Below are positions 1 to 7,508 of a stretch of 24,692 nucleotides of DNA, one piece after another. This DNA is from a virus, in IMG/VR virus record IMGVR_UViG_3300048837_002361, positions 1-24,692 of that record; one strand, given 5' to 3'. The notes beneath the pieces were generated by a model that was given only the letters and a program-made list of their open reading frames with translations, searched no databases and was not told the DNA's origin. A program made the position numbers and the translations under genes. Positions within the stretch are counted from its first letter, which is position 1, and each line of letters starts with the position of its first letter.

Positions 1-1068
1 GTCGCGGCTCTTGGACGAATTGCGGATCGCGCGCTCGACCAGAGCCACTGGCTTCATCGTCGGGTGTAAATCGTTCTTGTGCGGCTTGTCGAAGAACCAG
101 ACATCGCCCTGGTCGCGCGCGCCGCACCAATAGTGATCGGTTCCGCTTTTCCAGCCGTAGAGAATTGGTTCGTATTGGCGCTGATAGTCGGAGCGACCAA
201 GTGTGAAGCTGTTCTTGGCCCAGATCACGAACGTCGACCACTTTCCGCCGGCCTCGCGGAACGCCTTCTGCAGCCGGTCGAGCTCAGACGAGGACATGCA
301 GATGTAGACGGCACCCTTGGTGAGGGCGAGGATATTGACGCAGGCGTCGTAGAGAAGGGCGCCGAAGTCCTTGCCAATTTTGTCGTTCAGGATCGGGCGA
401 TTCTTGCCGCCTAGCTTGTCCTTTGGGGTGTTGGCGTAGTCCACATTGTACGGTGGATCAGTGAACGTCATATCGGCGAGTTCACCTCCGAGGACCTTCT
501 CGACATCGGACAGTATAGCGGCGTCGCCACACAGCACGCGATGCTCGCCGCAGATCCACAGATCGCCGGGACGGCTGATCGGCTCCACTGGCGGCTCGGG
601 TGCCTCGTCGAGGTCGCCGTCGGTGTCGGCATCGCCCAGCAGTAGCTTGTCGAGCTCATCCCGATCAAAGCCAGTCAGCGTCAGATCGAAACCGGACTGG
701 CGCAGATCACCGAGCTCAAGCCGGAGGAGTTCATCACTCCACTCGCTCGATTCCGTCAATTTATTGTCGGCGATCGCATAAGCCTGACACTGCGCCTCGG
801 TCCAGCCGTGGGCGACAATCGTCGGCACTTCGGCGATGCCCTCGAGCTTAGCCGCCTCGAGCCGGCCGTGACCGGCGATCAGCATGCCGTTTTCTCGCAC
901 CAGCACCGGCATGGTCCAGCCGAACTCGCGAAGCGAAGCCCGGATCTGCTCGATCTGCTCGGGCCCATGAAGGCGGGCATTGCGCGGGTTCACGGTGAGC
1001 CGCCCGATGGGCCAGAATTCGATTTTCGCGGCCGGCCAGGCGGCTGAGGGTTTTTGAGCTTCGAGCAT
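1..1068 (-). CDS. ParB-like/DNA adenine (N6/N4) methyltransferase fusion, 3' end outside window
   Basis: Orphan phage-type DNA methyltransferase that would methylate adenine or cytosine amino groups in host or phage DNA. Translating the minus strand from the ATG at 1068 gives 356 residues without a stop, so the C-terminus lies off the left edge. Residues about 15-145 are a ParB/Srx-like domain, with the IAGHGRLEA motif at about 64-72. The methyltransferase follows, with the catalytic DPPYNV motif at about 204-209 and a TMKPVALVE block near the window edge. The AdoMet-binding FxGxG motif would lie outside. It is the last gene seen in the minus-strand phage operon, 140 bp downstream of the tail gene. 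No strong ribosome-binding site precedes the start. The ParB-methylase architecture is common in proteobacterial prophages. Target specificity cannot be read from the sequence. Confidence 0.9.
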   Translation of the reverse strand, partial: MLEAQKPSAAWPAAKIEFWPIGRLTVNPRNARLHGPEQIEQIRASLREFGWTMPVLVRENGMLIAGHGRLEAAKLEGIAEVPTIVAHGWTEAQCQAYAIADNKLTESSEWSDELLRLELGDLRQSGFDLTLTGFDRDELDKLLLGDADTDGDLDEAPEPPVEPISRPGDLWICGEHRVLCGDAAILSDVEKVLGGELADMTFTDPPYNVDYANTPKDKLGGKNRPILNDKIGKDFGALLYDACVNILALTKGAVYICMSSSELDRLQKAFREAGGKWSTFVIWAKNSFTLGRSDYQRQYEPILYGWKSGTDHYWCGARDQGDVWFFDKPHKNDLHPTMKPVALVERAIRNSSKSRD

Positions 1069-1127
1069 TGATATCGTTGGGTTATTTGGCCGCGGGACCA
1101 AACCAAACTGAGGTTTTTCGATTTGGA

Positions 1128-1141
1128 AAAACGCGCGTTTT
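1128..1141. repeat. 14-bp perfect palindrome AAAACGCGCGTTTT
   Basis: The palindrome sits in the 140-bp gap between the methyltransferase and the tail-protein gene. With flanking bases it can also fold as GGAAAA/TTTTCC (1125-1130 and 1138-1143) around a 7-nt loop. It could be an operator or a weak terminator. I see no long T-run to favour termination. Confidence 0.4.
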
Positions 1142-1208
1142 CCGGGCGGCGGCGCCACCGCTTGTGAGGCCCCCGAAGGAAGGACCCGTGACTTGATCCG
1201 AGCGTTCG

Positions 1209-1739
1209 TCAGCGCGGCAGCATGCGTCCGATCTCATGGCCAACGCGGGCAATGATGCTACTGACTCCGCTGTGCCAGGCGGCAGCGCTGTAGTCTTTCA
1301 CAAGCTCGCGTCCGAGATTGGGGCCATAGAGCCAGCGGATCGGCAGTCGCTGCTTCGACGTGCGAATGAAGGCGCGGCCAAACCGCGGTACGATGAACGT
1401 ATGCCGGAAGATCCGGCGCTTGTTCCATGGTGCGGCCGACACGCCCTTACCGCGCTGTTTCCCACCGAACCAGGCGATGTTGGTTTCCTGTCCGCGCGCC
1501 TTGAGCTGATAGGTTAAGGTCGCCGGTGTCGATCGGATGGTCGCCATGGCTTTGTCGACCGCGCCATATTTGATCCCGGTCTGCTTGACGAGTGCGCGTT
1601 TGACCTGCGTGCGACCCTTGTCGCCCTCGTGGTTCAACGCCCGCGACATGGCGGTGCGGGCTTGGCCCTCGCCCAGAGCGGCAAGCTGATTGCCGTATCG
1701 GGCCAGGACTTGGTCGCTGGCATTGATGACGAGTTGCAT
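1209..1739 (-). CDS. Phage minor tail protein Z (GpZ)-like
   Basis: A 176-aa basic protein resembling the prophage minor tail protein Z / tail-completion family. The N-terminus reads MQLVINASDQVLARYGNQL. It is followed by the alpha-helical AMSRALNHEGDKGRTQVKR segment and a KQTGIKYGAVDKAM block typical of that family, then an arginine- and aromatic-rich beta region. It is the only structural phage gene recognised in the window and marks the change from replication genes to late genes along the operon. It lies 142 bp downstream of the DUF6362 gene. No clear Shine-Dalgarno precedes the ATG at 1739, so the start is less certain than the family. Confidence 0.8.
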   Translation of the reverse strand: MQLVINASDQVLARYGNQLAALGEGQARTAMSRALNHEGDKGRTQVKRALVKQTGIKYGAVDKAMATIRSTPATLTYQLKARGQETNIAWFGGKQRGKGVSAAPWNKRRIFRHTFIVPRFGRAFIRTSKQRLPIRWLYGPNLGRELVKDYSAAAWHSGVSSIIARVGHEIGRMLPR

Positions 1740-1881
1740 GATGATGGATGGCTTTGCGCGCGACTCTCGCGATCTTGCCGTCCTTGCTACCGGAATTCCC
1801 CGATTTTGTCTGGTCGAAAAATGTCTGCACAGAATTTATTGCCAACGACAACCCCACGGGTGATTGGAGGCCGACAAGAGC

Positions 1882-2328
1882 TCAGTGCCTGGCCGATCCA
1901 ACGGCTCGAGCCGCCGCGATGAACGAGCGCCGTGATCCCGCACCTGTCTTGCGCCGACCATTGAGCCGCCAGGCGATGACGTACAGCGCATACCGATAGT
2001 GCTCATCGGCTGCCGCGCGCTCCAATCCGACCTTCCAGCAAATCGGCTTCCACCGCAGGCCTGAAGCCCGAAGCCAAACGATCTTCGCATCGATCGGCTC
2101 GAGCCAGTGCAGCCAACCAAGCGTCTCCTCCATCCGGCTGATTGCGGCGGGCGATGGTGGTGGCAGTCGCATCGGCTCAGGCTCTTGCCCAACCCGATCG
2201 GCAAACTCAACGAACATCGTGGGCCATGTGTTGAAGTACCCTGGCACGCGTACAGGCGGCAGGCGCCGGATCACCGATGCGGCTTCAACCAGCCGATCCT
2301 CGACCTCTTGCACAGTCCACTTATCCAC
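1882..2328 (-). CDS. DUF6362 family phage protein
   Basis: A 148-aa protein of the DUF6362 family of alphaproteobacterial phages. It is recognised from the N-terminal KWTVQEVEDRLVEAA, the PPVRVPGYFNTWP block, the EPEPMRLPPPSPAAISRME block and WLHWLEPIDAKIVWLRA. The C-terminal half (about 70-125) resembles a helix-turn-helix of the kind seen in small terminase or sigma-like proteins (IVWLRASGLRWKPICWKVGL), so DNA binding is a reasonable inference but is not shown. The start is a GTG at 2328 preceded by AGGAGG with 8 nt spacing. It overlaps the 66-aa gene upstream by 8 bp, which suggests translational coupling. Confidence 0.8.
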   Translation of the reverse strand: MDKWTVQEVEDRLVEAASVIRRLPPVRVPGYFNTWPTMFVEFADRVGQEPEPMRLPPPSPAAISRMEETLGWLHWLEPIDAKIVWLRASGLRWKPICWKVGLERAAADEHYRYALYVIAWRLNGRRKTGAGSRRSFIAAARAVGSARH

Positions 2329-2521
2329 GCTCAGCCTCCTGGCGTTTCTGTTTGTTGCCGTAGAGCTTTTCGCCGATCTGGCGAATGAACTCCCGCTCGG
2401 GCCAGCTCAGCCGCTGATCGTCGACTGACACCGCGAGCAAACCCTGTTCGCGCCAGCCATCCTGTTTCACCTTCTCGGGCGGCCGCCGCTCGCCGCCGTA
2501 TCCGGGAAGAGACCACCTCAT
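2321..2521 (-). CDS. Small phage protein of unknown function (66 aa)
   Basis: A 66-residue, charged, soluble protein with no transmembrane segment and no recognisable motif beyond a WPEREFIRQIGEKLYGNKQK amphipathic helix. The ATG at 2521 has a good ribosome-binding site (GGAGGTGA). The start overlaps the stop of the DUF6378 gene by 4 bp (ATGA), and the 3' end overlaps DUF6362 by 8 bp. This packing supports a real gene. Function unknown. The position between DUF6378 and DUF6362 suggests a packaging-transition or accessory replication role at most. Confidence 0.65.
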   Translation of the reverse strand: MRWSLPGYGGERRPPEKVKQDGWREQGLLAVSVDDQRLSWPEREFIRQIGEKLYGNKQKRQEAERG

Positions 2522-2814
2522 CGCGTCACCTCCGGCAGCAGCGCGGCGTAGCCAATGACGTCCGTGGCGCTGTCGCGGTGCGCCGGGTCATACGCGAGCC
2601 GCACCAGCTTGAGATCGAGCATGCAGAGCACGACCTGCGCCGGCGTGACGCAGCAGCCAAGGGTGAGCGACCAGCGTGCGGCCACCGCCGCCATGGAGGC
2701 CGCCGGATTGCCGTAGGCCGCATCGCGCTCGGCCATGACGATGGCGGCGTGCCGAAGCATTCGTGCGGATCCAATGCGATTGCGCGGCGTTTGCCGCTCA
2801 GGAGGCCGTCGCAT
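2518..2814 (-). CDS. DUF6378 domain phage protein
   Basis: A 98-aa protein matching the DUF6378 pattern: AERDAAYGNPAASMAAVAA, then the VTPAQVVLCMLDLKLVRL block and a DSATDVIGYAALLPE C-terminus. The family is found next to replication genes in many phages. The helical D...DxxGY...  arrangement recalls MazG-like nucleotide-binding folds, but that is a resemblance only. I chose the ATG at 2814 because GGAGGT lies 6 nt upstream; a GTG at 2817 is possible but too close to it. The start shares one base with the TSCPD gene stop (TGATG), and the stop overlaps the next gene by 4 bp. Confidence 0.8.
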   Translation of the reverse strand: MRRPPERQTPRNRIGSARMLRHAAIVMAERDAAYGNPAASMAAVAARWSLTLGCCVTPAQVVLCMLDLKLVRLAYDPAHRDSATDVIGYAALLPEVTR

Positions 2815-3146
2815 CACGAGACCTCCTGTTGCATCGGGATCGGCATTGCCTGGGCGACGAGATCGATCACGGCACCGATCACGGATGCGGGTTCAGCGTT
2901 GCCAAGACGGCCCATGCTGGCGGCGAGATCAGTCGGCTCGACACCGTGCTGCAGTAGCAGCGAGACGACGACACAGGCGTCGGACAACAGTCCGTCCAGC
3001 GTCGATCCGGTCCGCGTGCCATGGGTGAACACTTCGCCCGGCCGGCCGTCGGGATAGAACCCGACGGTGACAGTGAAGCGGCTGCCGCCATGCTCAATGT
3101 CTGAAGTCGCAGCGAAGCGGCGATGCGGGAGTCGTGCCCGGGTCAT
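2814..3146 (-). CDS. Free-standing TSCPD-like domain protein
   Basis: A 110-aa protein resembling the TSCPD domain found at the C-terminus of class II (B12-dependent) ribonucleotide reductases. The matching core is FTVTVGFYPDGRPGEVFTHG, then TLDGLLSDACVVVSLLLQHG and VEPTDLAASMGRL (about residues 22-82). No reductase catalytic domain precedes it, and the metal-type cysteine motif of full reductases is missing, so it cannot be an enzyme on its own. It may be an adaptor or a nucleotide-pool regulator; this is inference. The start has GGGAGGTG 5-6 nt upstream and overlaps the resolvase stop by 4 bp (ATGA). Confidence 0.7.
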   Translation of the reverse strand: MTRARLPHRRFAATSDIEHGGSRFTVTVGFYPDGRPGEVFTHGTRTGSTLDGLLSDACVVVSLLLQHGVEPTDLAASMGRLGNAEPASVIGAVIDLVAQAMPIPMQQEVS

Positions 3147-3682
3147 CGCACACCTCCCTCAGTCTCGACCGCCCACAGCAGGATAGCGATGGCGTCCGCC
3201 TCATTGTCGTCGGCCGGAGTAAATCCACGCGTTCGCACGGCAGCGATCACTGCTTCCTTGTGGGCGTTGCCCTTGCCGGCGATGAAGCGCTTGATGGTGC
3301 CGACCGGCACGCCCTGGTAGGCGACGCCGCGCTGCTCGCACCATGCCGAGAGCGTCGCCAGCAGACCGCCGAACACATGCGCCGCATCTGTGCCGACGTG
3401 CCTGCGCACCTCCTCGAAGTGCACCGCCTCCAAGGGTCCCGCATGGGCGGCAAAGCCATCGAGCCAGCTGCGGAAGCGCAGGTAGCGGATCCCGCCGCCG
3501 TCATAGCGGCTGGGGCGAAACGATACCGTGCCGCTGGTGATGAGGCCTGTGCCGTCCCGCATTGCCCAGCCGGTGGTGGTGCCGAAATCGAGCGCGAGGA
3601 TCGAAGCTTGTGTGCGATCGATCATCTCTGCCGCGGGTGGGATTGCATTGCCAGCAGGCAGAGTCAGAGTCGTCGAAGCCAT
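3143..3682 (-). CDS. RuvC-like Holliday junction resolvase
   Basis: Phage RuvC-type endonuclease of the RNase H fold, expected to cleave Holliday junctions or branched replication intermediates. With the start at 3682 it has 179 aa. Likely metal ligands are D32 in ALDFGTTTGWA, E90/E91 in FEEVRRH, and E161/D163 in NEADAIAIL; GTIKRFIAGKGNAHKE is the typical family block. The ATG at 3682 is preceded by GGAG. A GTG at 3817, with a near-perfect GGAGGT site directly after the primase stop, would add 45 Pro/Ala/Arg-rich residues without similarity to a fold. I prefer 3682 but the longer form is possible. It lies directly downstream of the primase. Confidence 0.85.
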   Translation of the reverse strand: MASTTLTLPAGNAIPPAAEMIDRTQASILALDFGTTTGWAMRDGTGLITSGTVSFRPSRYDGGGIRYLRFRSWLDGFAAHAGPLEAVHFEEVRRHVGTDAAHVFGGLLATLSAWCEQRGVAYQGVPVGTIKRFIAGKGNAHKEAVIAAVRTRGFTPADDNEADAIAILLWAVETEGGVR

Positions 3683-3818
3683 GGATGGTCTCCGTTCGGG
3701 AAATCGTTCGTGGTCGAGGACGACGGCGGTCTGGTGCTTGGCTGCGCGGGCCGCCGTCGTCTGGCTTTGCGGAATTGGAGGTGCCGGGGTGGGCCGGTGG
3801 CGTACGGGAGGCGGCACA

Positions 3819-6761
3819 TCACAGCACCTCCTTCAACCAATCGGGCGGATTGGGAATTGGGGAATGTCGTTGCGGACATTCACCGGCACATTCACTGCCA
3901 GAAGCCATTGATTTTGTTGGCTCAGGTGAATGTGGTGAATGTGGTGAATGTTTTTCCGGGTCCTCTATCGCGCGCGCATGCGCGCGCGCGCACGTGTAGG
4001 GTCTGGAAAAACATTCACAACATTCACCGACCTCATCCATCCCATTGGGACGATTGCGAAATTCCCGGTGAATGTTGGAATTCGAACATTCACAGACATT
4101 CACAACATTCACCGCAACATTCACGGCCGGTGAATGTTGTGAATGTTTATCCGCGCCTGTTTTTTCATCAATCACCAGTCGCCAGCGTTGCGCGCCGTGG
4201 AGCGTGCCGCATTTTTCAGCGCGCACCGACACGCTGTTGAGCTGGAACACCCGATCACGTAGGCGGCCCAGCGCCTTGCCCAAACGGATGCGCTGCGAGC
4301 GGTCGTTGCCCGATCCAAGCGGCAACGGCGGTTCGCAAGTGAGCGCCGTCTCGTAGAGATCGTTGCTGCCGACCTCCGCGGTGCCGAATCGGTCCCACCA
4401 GGTCGACACGAAGCTGCGCCATACCGACCCCTCGGCATCGGAGGCCTGCATCATCTCTTCGAGGTTGCCGAGGAAGCCATCGATGCCGGCGGTCTCGAGC
4501 ACGCCACCGAGCACCTGCGCCCAGTTCTCATAGCTGCCGATGGTGCCGGTGCCGCGTGGGCGTCCCGCGGCGATCCAGCCTTGACAGAGCGTGAGGCAGG
4601 CAGTCACCAGTCGCGCGCGGTTGGCGCGTACCCAGGTCATCAGATCGGGATGGCGAAAGCCCGCGCGCTGCCAAGGCCGCTCGACATGCGCATCGAGCCG
4701 GATCCGCACAATGCGCCGCGCCATCTCGTTGGAGAATTCCGGATTGTTGCCGGTCGCGATCCAGGCGCAGCGGATTGGGAGCCGGGCCATCTCGGAAGCG
4801 CCAAGGATCCGGTCTTCCCAGAACGGCGCGGTGAGCGCGGCGGCGACTGCGGCGCTGTCGAGCTTGTTGCGCAGATTGTCGATCAGGACGATCGATGGAA
4901 TCTGCCGGAGCTTTGCGGTCACGCGCTTTCGCCATTCCTCGTCATCGCGCCCCTCGGTCATGACGGATGCGCCAGAGCCGGTGAGGATCGTGGCAATGGC
5001 GTCCACCATCAGGGTCGCGCCAGTGCCGGGTGTCGGCTTTTCGATCAGATGCAGCGGGGTGGGCCCATCGATCATGGAGCGTAGGAAGCCGAGCAGCAGC
5101 AGCGCTACGGCGTGGGCGTTCTCGGACCGTGATACGAACGGGAAGTCGCCAAGCAGATCATCGCAGATGAGCGCCCGGGCGTTGGCGATATCGTCGGCCG
5201 ATGGACGCTCCGCAATCGCCGGCACCTCGAAGCCGGGCGCTGGGGAATAGAGCAGCCGCGCATCCGGATGATAGCCGGGGGTAGTCAAAAGCCGGCCCTG
5301 GCGGCCGAACACCGGGGTGTTGACGATGCCAACCAGCACCGGCAGTCCAGGATCGGGCGTTGCCAACACCGACTTGACCAGCAGCGTCGGTGGATGGGCT
5401 GGAACGAGTTCGCCCTTGGCATTGAGGCGGCGCCAATTGCCGAGTCTCGCCAGCATGTGACGCAGCCGTTCATCGGTGAGTGCAATGGCGACCGGGCGGC
5501 CTTCGTCATCCGGTACCACCCAAGTCAGGCCGCTGGCATAGCGAAATAGCCAGGGTGTGCGGTTGGAGGCGAGCAGTAGGCTCCAAGCCTTCTCCACCGC
5601 CAGAGCAAGGTCCCCCTCGTCGGCGCGCATCAAAGGCGATGTGTCGGGCGCGCTGTAGTTGAGCGGCCGGTGCTGACCGATCGGCAACGGCTCTTCATTG
5701 GATTGTGGCTGCGCACGTTCAAGCACGGCACGCACCGCGTCCGCTCCGTCGCGCATCAGCATGTCATTGAAGTCGTCGCCGCACTGCGGCGGCAGTGCGA
5801 TTGCGGTTTCGCGACCCTCGGCCCGCAGGCGCCGCGCGGCGGTCTCGGCGGCGCGCAGACCTGCGCCCGATGCATCGTGATCGGCGAGTATGATAATGCG
5901 CTTGGCTTGTGCTGGAAGTTGTACTTGCTCCAGTCCCGAGGTCGACAGCGCGGCCCAGACGGCGAGTCTCGGGAAAGCCTTCATGATGGCGAGCCCAGTC
6001 TCGATCCCCTCGCAGAGCGCAAGCACGCCGTTGTTGCCGAGGGGAGCAAGCCGCACCGCCCCGGTGCCGTTCTTGCCCAGCACCATGCGCGGTTTGCTGA
6101 CCGGCGCCTTCGTCACGCGGTCCGGCTGCGCCGGATCGACCTGCAGATAGGTCCGGTGCAGCGCGATGACTTCGCCGTCACAACTGCGCACGATGCCGAT
6201 CAGAGCCGGACAGCCTTGCCGCGTCTCCCAATGGGTGAGATCGGCATGCGCCAACAAATCGGCGCCCTCAGGTGCATCAAGATCTCGGCTCGCGAGATAG
6301 GCTTCTGCGGCCGTGCCCTTGAGCGGACCCGCGTGCTGGAGGATGAAAGCGATCTCGCGCGCGGTGTCGTGCTGTTGTTTCGCGCTTGCTGCGGGCGGCT
6401 CCTGGCGCGCTGGCGACCTGAGAGACCAGCCTGTCAGCTCGGCGGCATGGGCATAGAGGTTTCGCCCCTTGAATCCCGTCGCCTCCTCAATCGTGCTGAA
6501 CGGTCCGCCGCCCTGGCTACCGTCAAACTCGTGCCAGTCGCCAGCATGTTCGCCCTTGAGCGCGATGACGCAGCTGCCCTGCTTGCGCGGCGGAGCGCCC
6601 TTGATGTTAGCGAGCCGCCATTCGTCGCCGACACGGCGGCCGTTCGGGAACAGACGCGGCACCCAGGTCTGCGCGCTTGCCCGCAACTCTGCGGCGATGG
6701 CGTCGAGATCGTAGCGGACCTGATGGTTCGGCGGATAAGCGACGTTGTTCAGGTCAATCAC
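3819..6761 (-). CDS. Toprim primase fused to a degenerate ATPase/helicase-like domain (980 aa)
   Basis: Large phage replication protein that starts with GTG at 6761. Residues 1-115 are an N-terminal DNA-binding/primase-associated domain. Residues about 130-350 hold a Toprim domain with E251 and E254 in LCEGIETGLAIM and D294/D296 in ILADHDASG. Residues about 380-720 form an ATPase-like module: a P-loop-like PTPGTGATLM (576-585) in which alanine 582 replaces the usual lysine, SIVLIDNLR (623-630) in the Walker B position, a sensor-like WIATGNNPE, and arginines in ARRIVRIRLD. The structured part ends near residue 866. The last about 110 residues are low-complexity His-Ser-Pro and Asn-Val-Val runs encoded by an octamer array. 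It probably primes and helps open the phage origin. It overlaps the HNH gene by 8 bp. Confidence 0.88.
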   Translation of the reverse strand: MIDLNNVAYPPNHQVRYDLDAIAAELRASAQTWVPRLFPNGRRVGDEWRLANIKGAPPRKQGSCVIALKGEHAGDWHEFDGSQGGGPFSTIEEATGFKGRNLYAHAAELTGWSLRSPARQEPPAASAKQQHDTAREIAFILQHAGPLKGTAAEAYLASRDLDAPEGADLLAHADLTHWETRQGCPALIGIVRSCDGEVIALHRTYLQVDPAQPDRVTKAPVSKPRMVLGKNGTGAVRLAPLGNNGVLALCEGIETGLAIMKAFPRLAVWAALSTSGLEQVQLPAQAKRIIILADHDASGAGLRAAETAARRLRAEGRETAIALPPQCGDDFNDMLMRDGADAVRAVLERAQPQSNEEPLPIGQHRPLNYSAPDTSPLMRADEGDLALAVEKAWSLLLASNRTPWLFRYASGLTWVVPDDEGRPVAIALTDERLRHMLARLGNWRRLNAKGELVPAHPPTLLVKSVLATPDPGLPVLVGIVNTPVFGRQGRLLTTPGYHPDARLLYSPAPGFEVPAIAERPSADDIANARALICDDLLGDFPFVSRSENAHAVALLLLGFLRSMIDGPTPLHLIEKPTPGTGATLMVDAIATILTGSGASVMTEGRDDEEWRKRVTAKLRQIPSIVLIDNLRNKLDSAAVAAALTAPFWEDRILGASEMARLPIRCAWIATGNNPEFSNEMARRIVRIRLDAHVERPWQRAGFRHPDLMTWVRANRARLVTACLTLCQGWIAAGRPRGTGTIGSYENWAQVLGGVLETAGIDGFLGNLEEMMQASDAEGSVWRSFVSTWWDRFGTAEVGSNDLYETALTCEPPLPLGSGNDRSQRIRLGKALGRLRDRVFQLNSVSVRAEKCGTLHGAQRWRLVIDEKTGADKHSQHSPAVNVAVNVVNVCECSNSNIHREFRNRPNGMDEVGECCECFSRPYTCARAHARAIEDPEKHSPHSPHSPEPTKSMASGSECAGECPQRHSPIPNPPDWLKEVL
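3876..4146. repeat. Iteron-like array: 14 copies of ACATTCAC/GTGAATGT
   Basis: I counted fourteen exact copies in 271 bp. ACATTCAC starts at 3876, 3888, 4011, 4020, 4086, 4096, 4105 and 4117. GTGAATGT starts at 3926, 3935, 3944, 4068, 4130 and 4139. Several neighbours are spaced 9 bp (3926/3935/3944, 4011/4020, 4096/4105, 4130/4139). The array lies inside the primase coding sequence and keeps its frame open, producing His-Ser-Pro and Asn-Val-Val repeats. Copies in both orientations and short irregular gaps argue against CRISPR and fit protein-binding iterons, possibly a replication origin. Confidence 0.85.
3934..4028. repeat. Long inverted repeat around an alternating CG-rich tract
   Basis: Arms 3934-3957 and 4005-4028 are 24 bp each with one mismatch; their inner 14 bp (GTGAATGTTTTTCC and its complement) are perfect. 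The centre contains 30 bp of uninterrupted pyrimidine-purine alternation (3969-3998) with a CG palindrome centred on CATG. Such tracts favour Z-DNA or cruciform extrusion under negative supercoiling. The element lies in the centre of the octamer array. Confidence 0.8.
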
Positions 6762-7491
6762 AGTGCACCTGCCCGTCGCCGCCGTTTGCTGGATCTATTC
6801 GTCCGACGTCGTTGAAATCGACTCCCCATGAAGCAGGCAAGCGAACGGAAGTCATCCGCGCGCCGACTATGTGCCACGCAGGCAGCCTGCCTCGCTTTTC
6901 GAGGGAGCGCGCTTGATCCCGTGTAATCCCAAGACGCGCAGCCACGTCGGCAAGGAGCAGCCGTTCACCCCCGAAGGCAAACCATCGAATGTTTCGCTTG
7001 TTGCGGGTTTGTATGTCTGAGGTTGCCCAGCGGCAATTACCTGGTTCGTAGTCTCCATCGGGATCAATACGATCCAAACTGTGCTTGGAGCTCGGTCGCG
7101 GCCCCATGTCTTGAAAAAAGGCTTCAAAGCTGTCAGTCCAAGCCACACACATGCGGATCCCGCGTCCTCCATAGTTGCGGTAGGACGCATTCCGTGGGTT
7201 GTTGCATCGCTTCTTGGCATGGACCCATGCAAGGTATTCAGCAGAAGGACGCCCGTTGGAGGCACTTCCGTGCCGCGTTGACACTTCAATCGCGAGGCAG
7301 CCGCAACTACGACTCCCACCAACGGATGCGCGCAAAGCAAGGCGCAAGCTCTGGCCAAGAACTAATTTTTCCGTGCCGCAGTCACATCGGCACACCCAAC
7401 GCGGCCGACGCGACGCGGGCGTTGCGGAATTTGGCGCTACACTGAGAAGCGTCCATCGACCGACTCTTCGTCCTGGATAAAGCGATTGCAT
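6754..7491 (-). CDS. Phage HNH endonuclease with C-terminal HTH-like segment
   Basis: A 245-aa HNH nuclease of the type often found as free-standing or homing endonucleases in phages. An N-terminal cysteine cluster (C34, C36, C38, C63, C65) can form a zinc ribbon. The YGGRGI motif is at about 107-112, and the nuclease core reads HSLDRIDPDGDYEPGNCRWA from about 137, with N152 and N164. A C-terminal LLLADVAARLGITRDQARSL segment (about 178-197) looks like a helix-turn-helix for site recognition. The ATG at 7491 has GAGGAA 7 nt upstream. It lies between the helicase and primase genes and overlaps the primase start by 8 bp. It may be a mobile nuclease that settled in the operon or a processing nuclease. 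Confidence 0.85.
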   Translation of the reverse strand: MQSLYPGRRVGRWTLLSVAPNSATPASRRPRWVCRCDCGTEKLVLGQSLRLALRASVGGSRSCGCLAIEVSTRHGSASNGRPSAEYLAWVHAKKRCNNPRNASYRNYGGRGIRMCVAWTDSFEAFFQDMGPRPSSKHSLDRIDPDGDYEPGNCRWATSDIQTRNKRNIRWFAFGGERLLLADVAARLGITRDQARSLEKRGRLPAWHIVGARMTSVRLPASWGVDFNDVGRIDPANGGDGQVHCD

Positions 7492-7508
7492 GACTTGTTC
7501 CTCACGGC

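Noticed and set aside
3876-4146. CRISPR array
   Set aside because: The repeats are only 8-9 bp, occur in both orientations, have irregular spacing and lie inside a coding gene. There are no spacers of constant length and no cas1/cas2 nearby.
3134-4240. Plus-strand frame of 368 codons
   Set aside because: It runs antisense across the resolvase and the repeat array and has no domain. Its openness follows from GC-rich codon bias.
5670-6815. Long plus-strand frame (381 codons) opposite the primase
   Set aside because: It is antisense to a well-supported primase with Toprim motifs, is Arg/Ala/Leu-rich without any motif, and is typical of shadow frames in GC-rich DNA.
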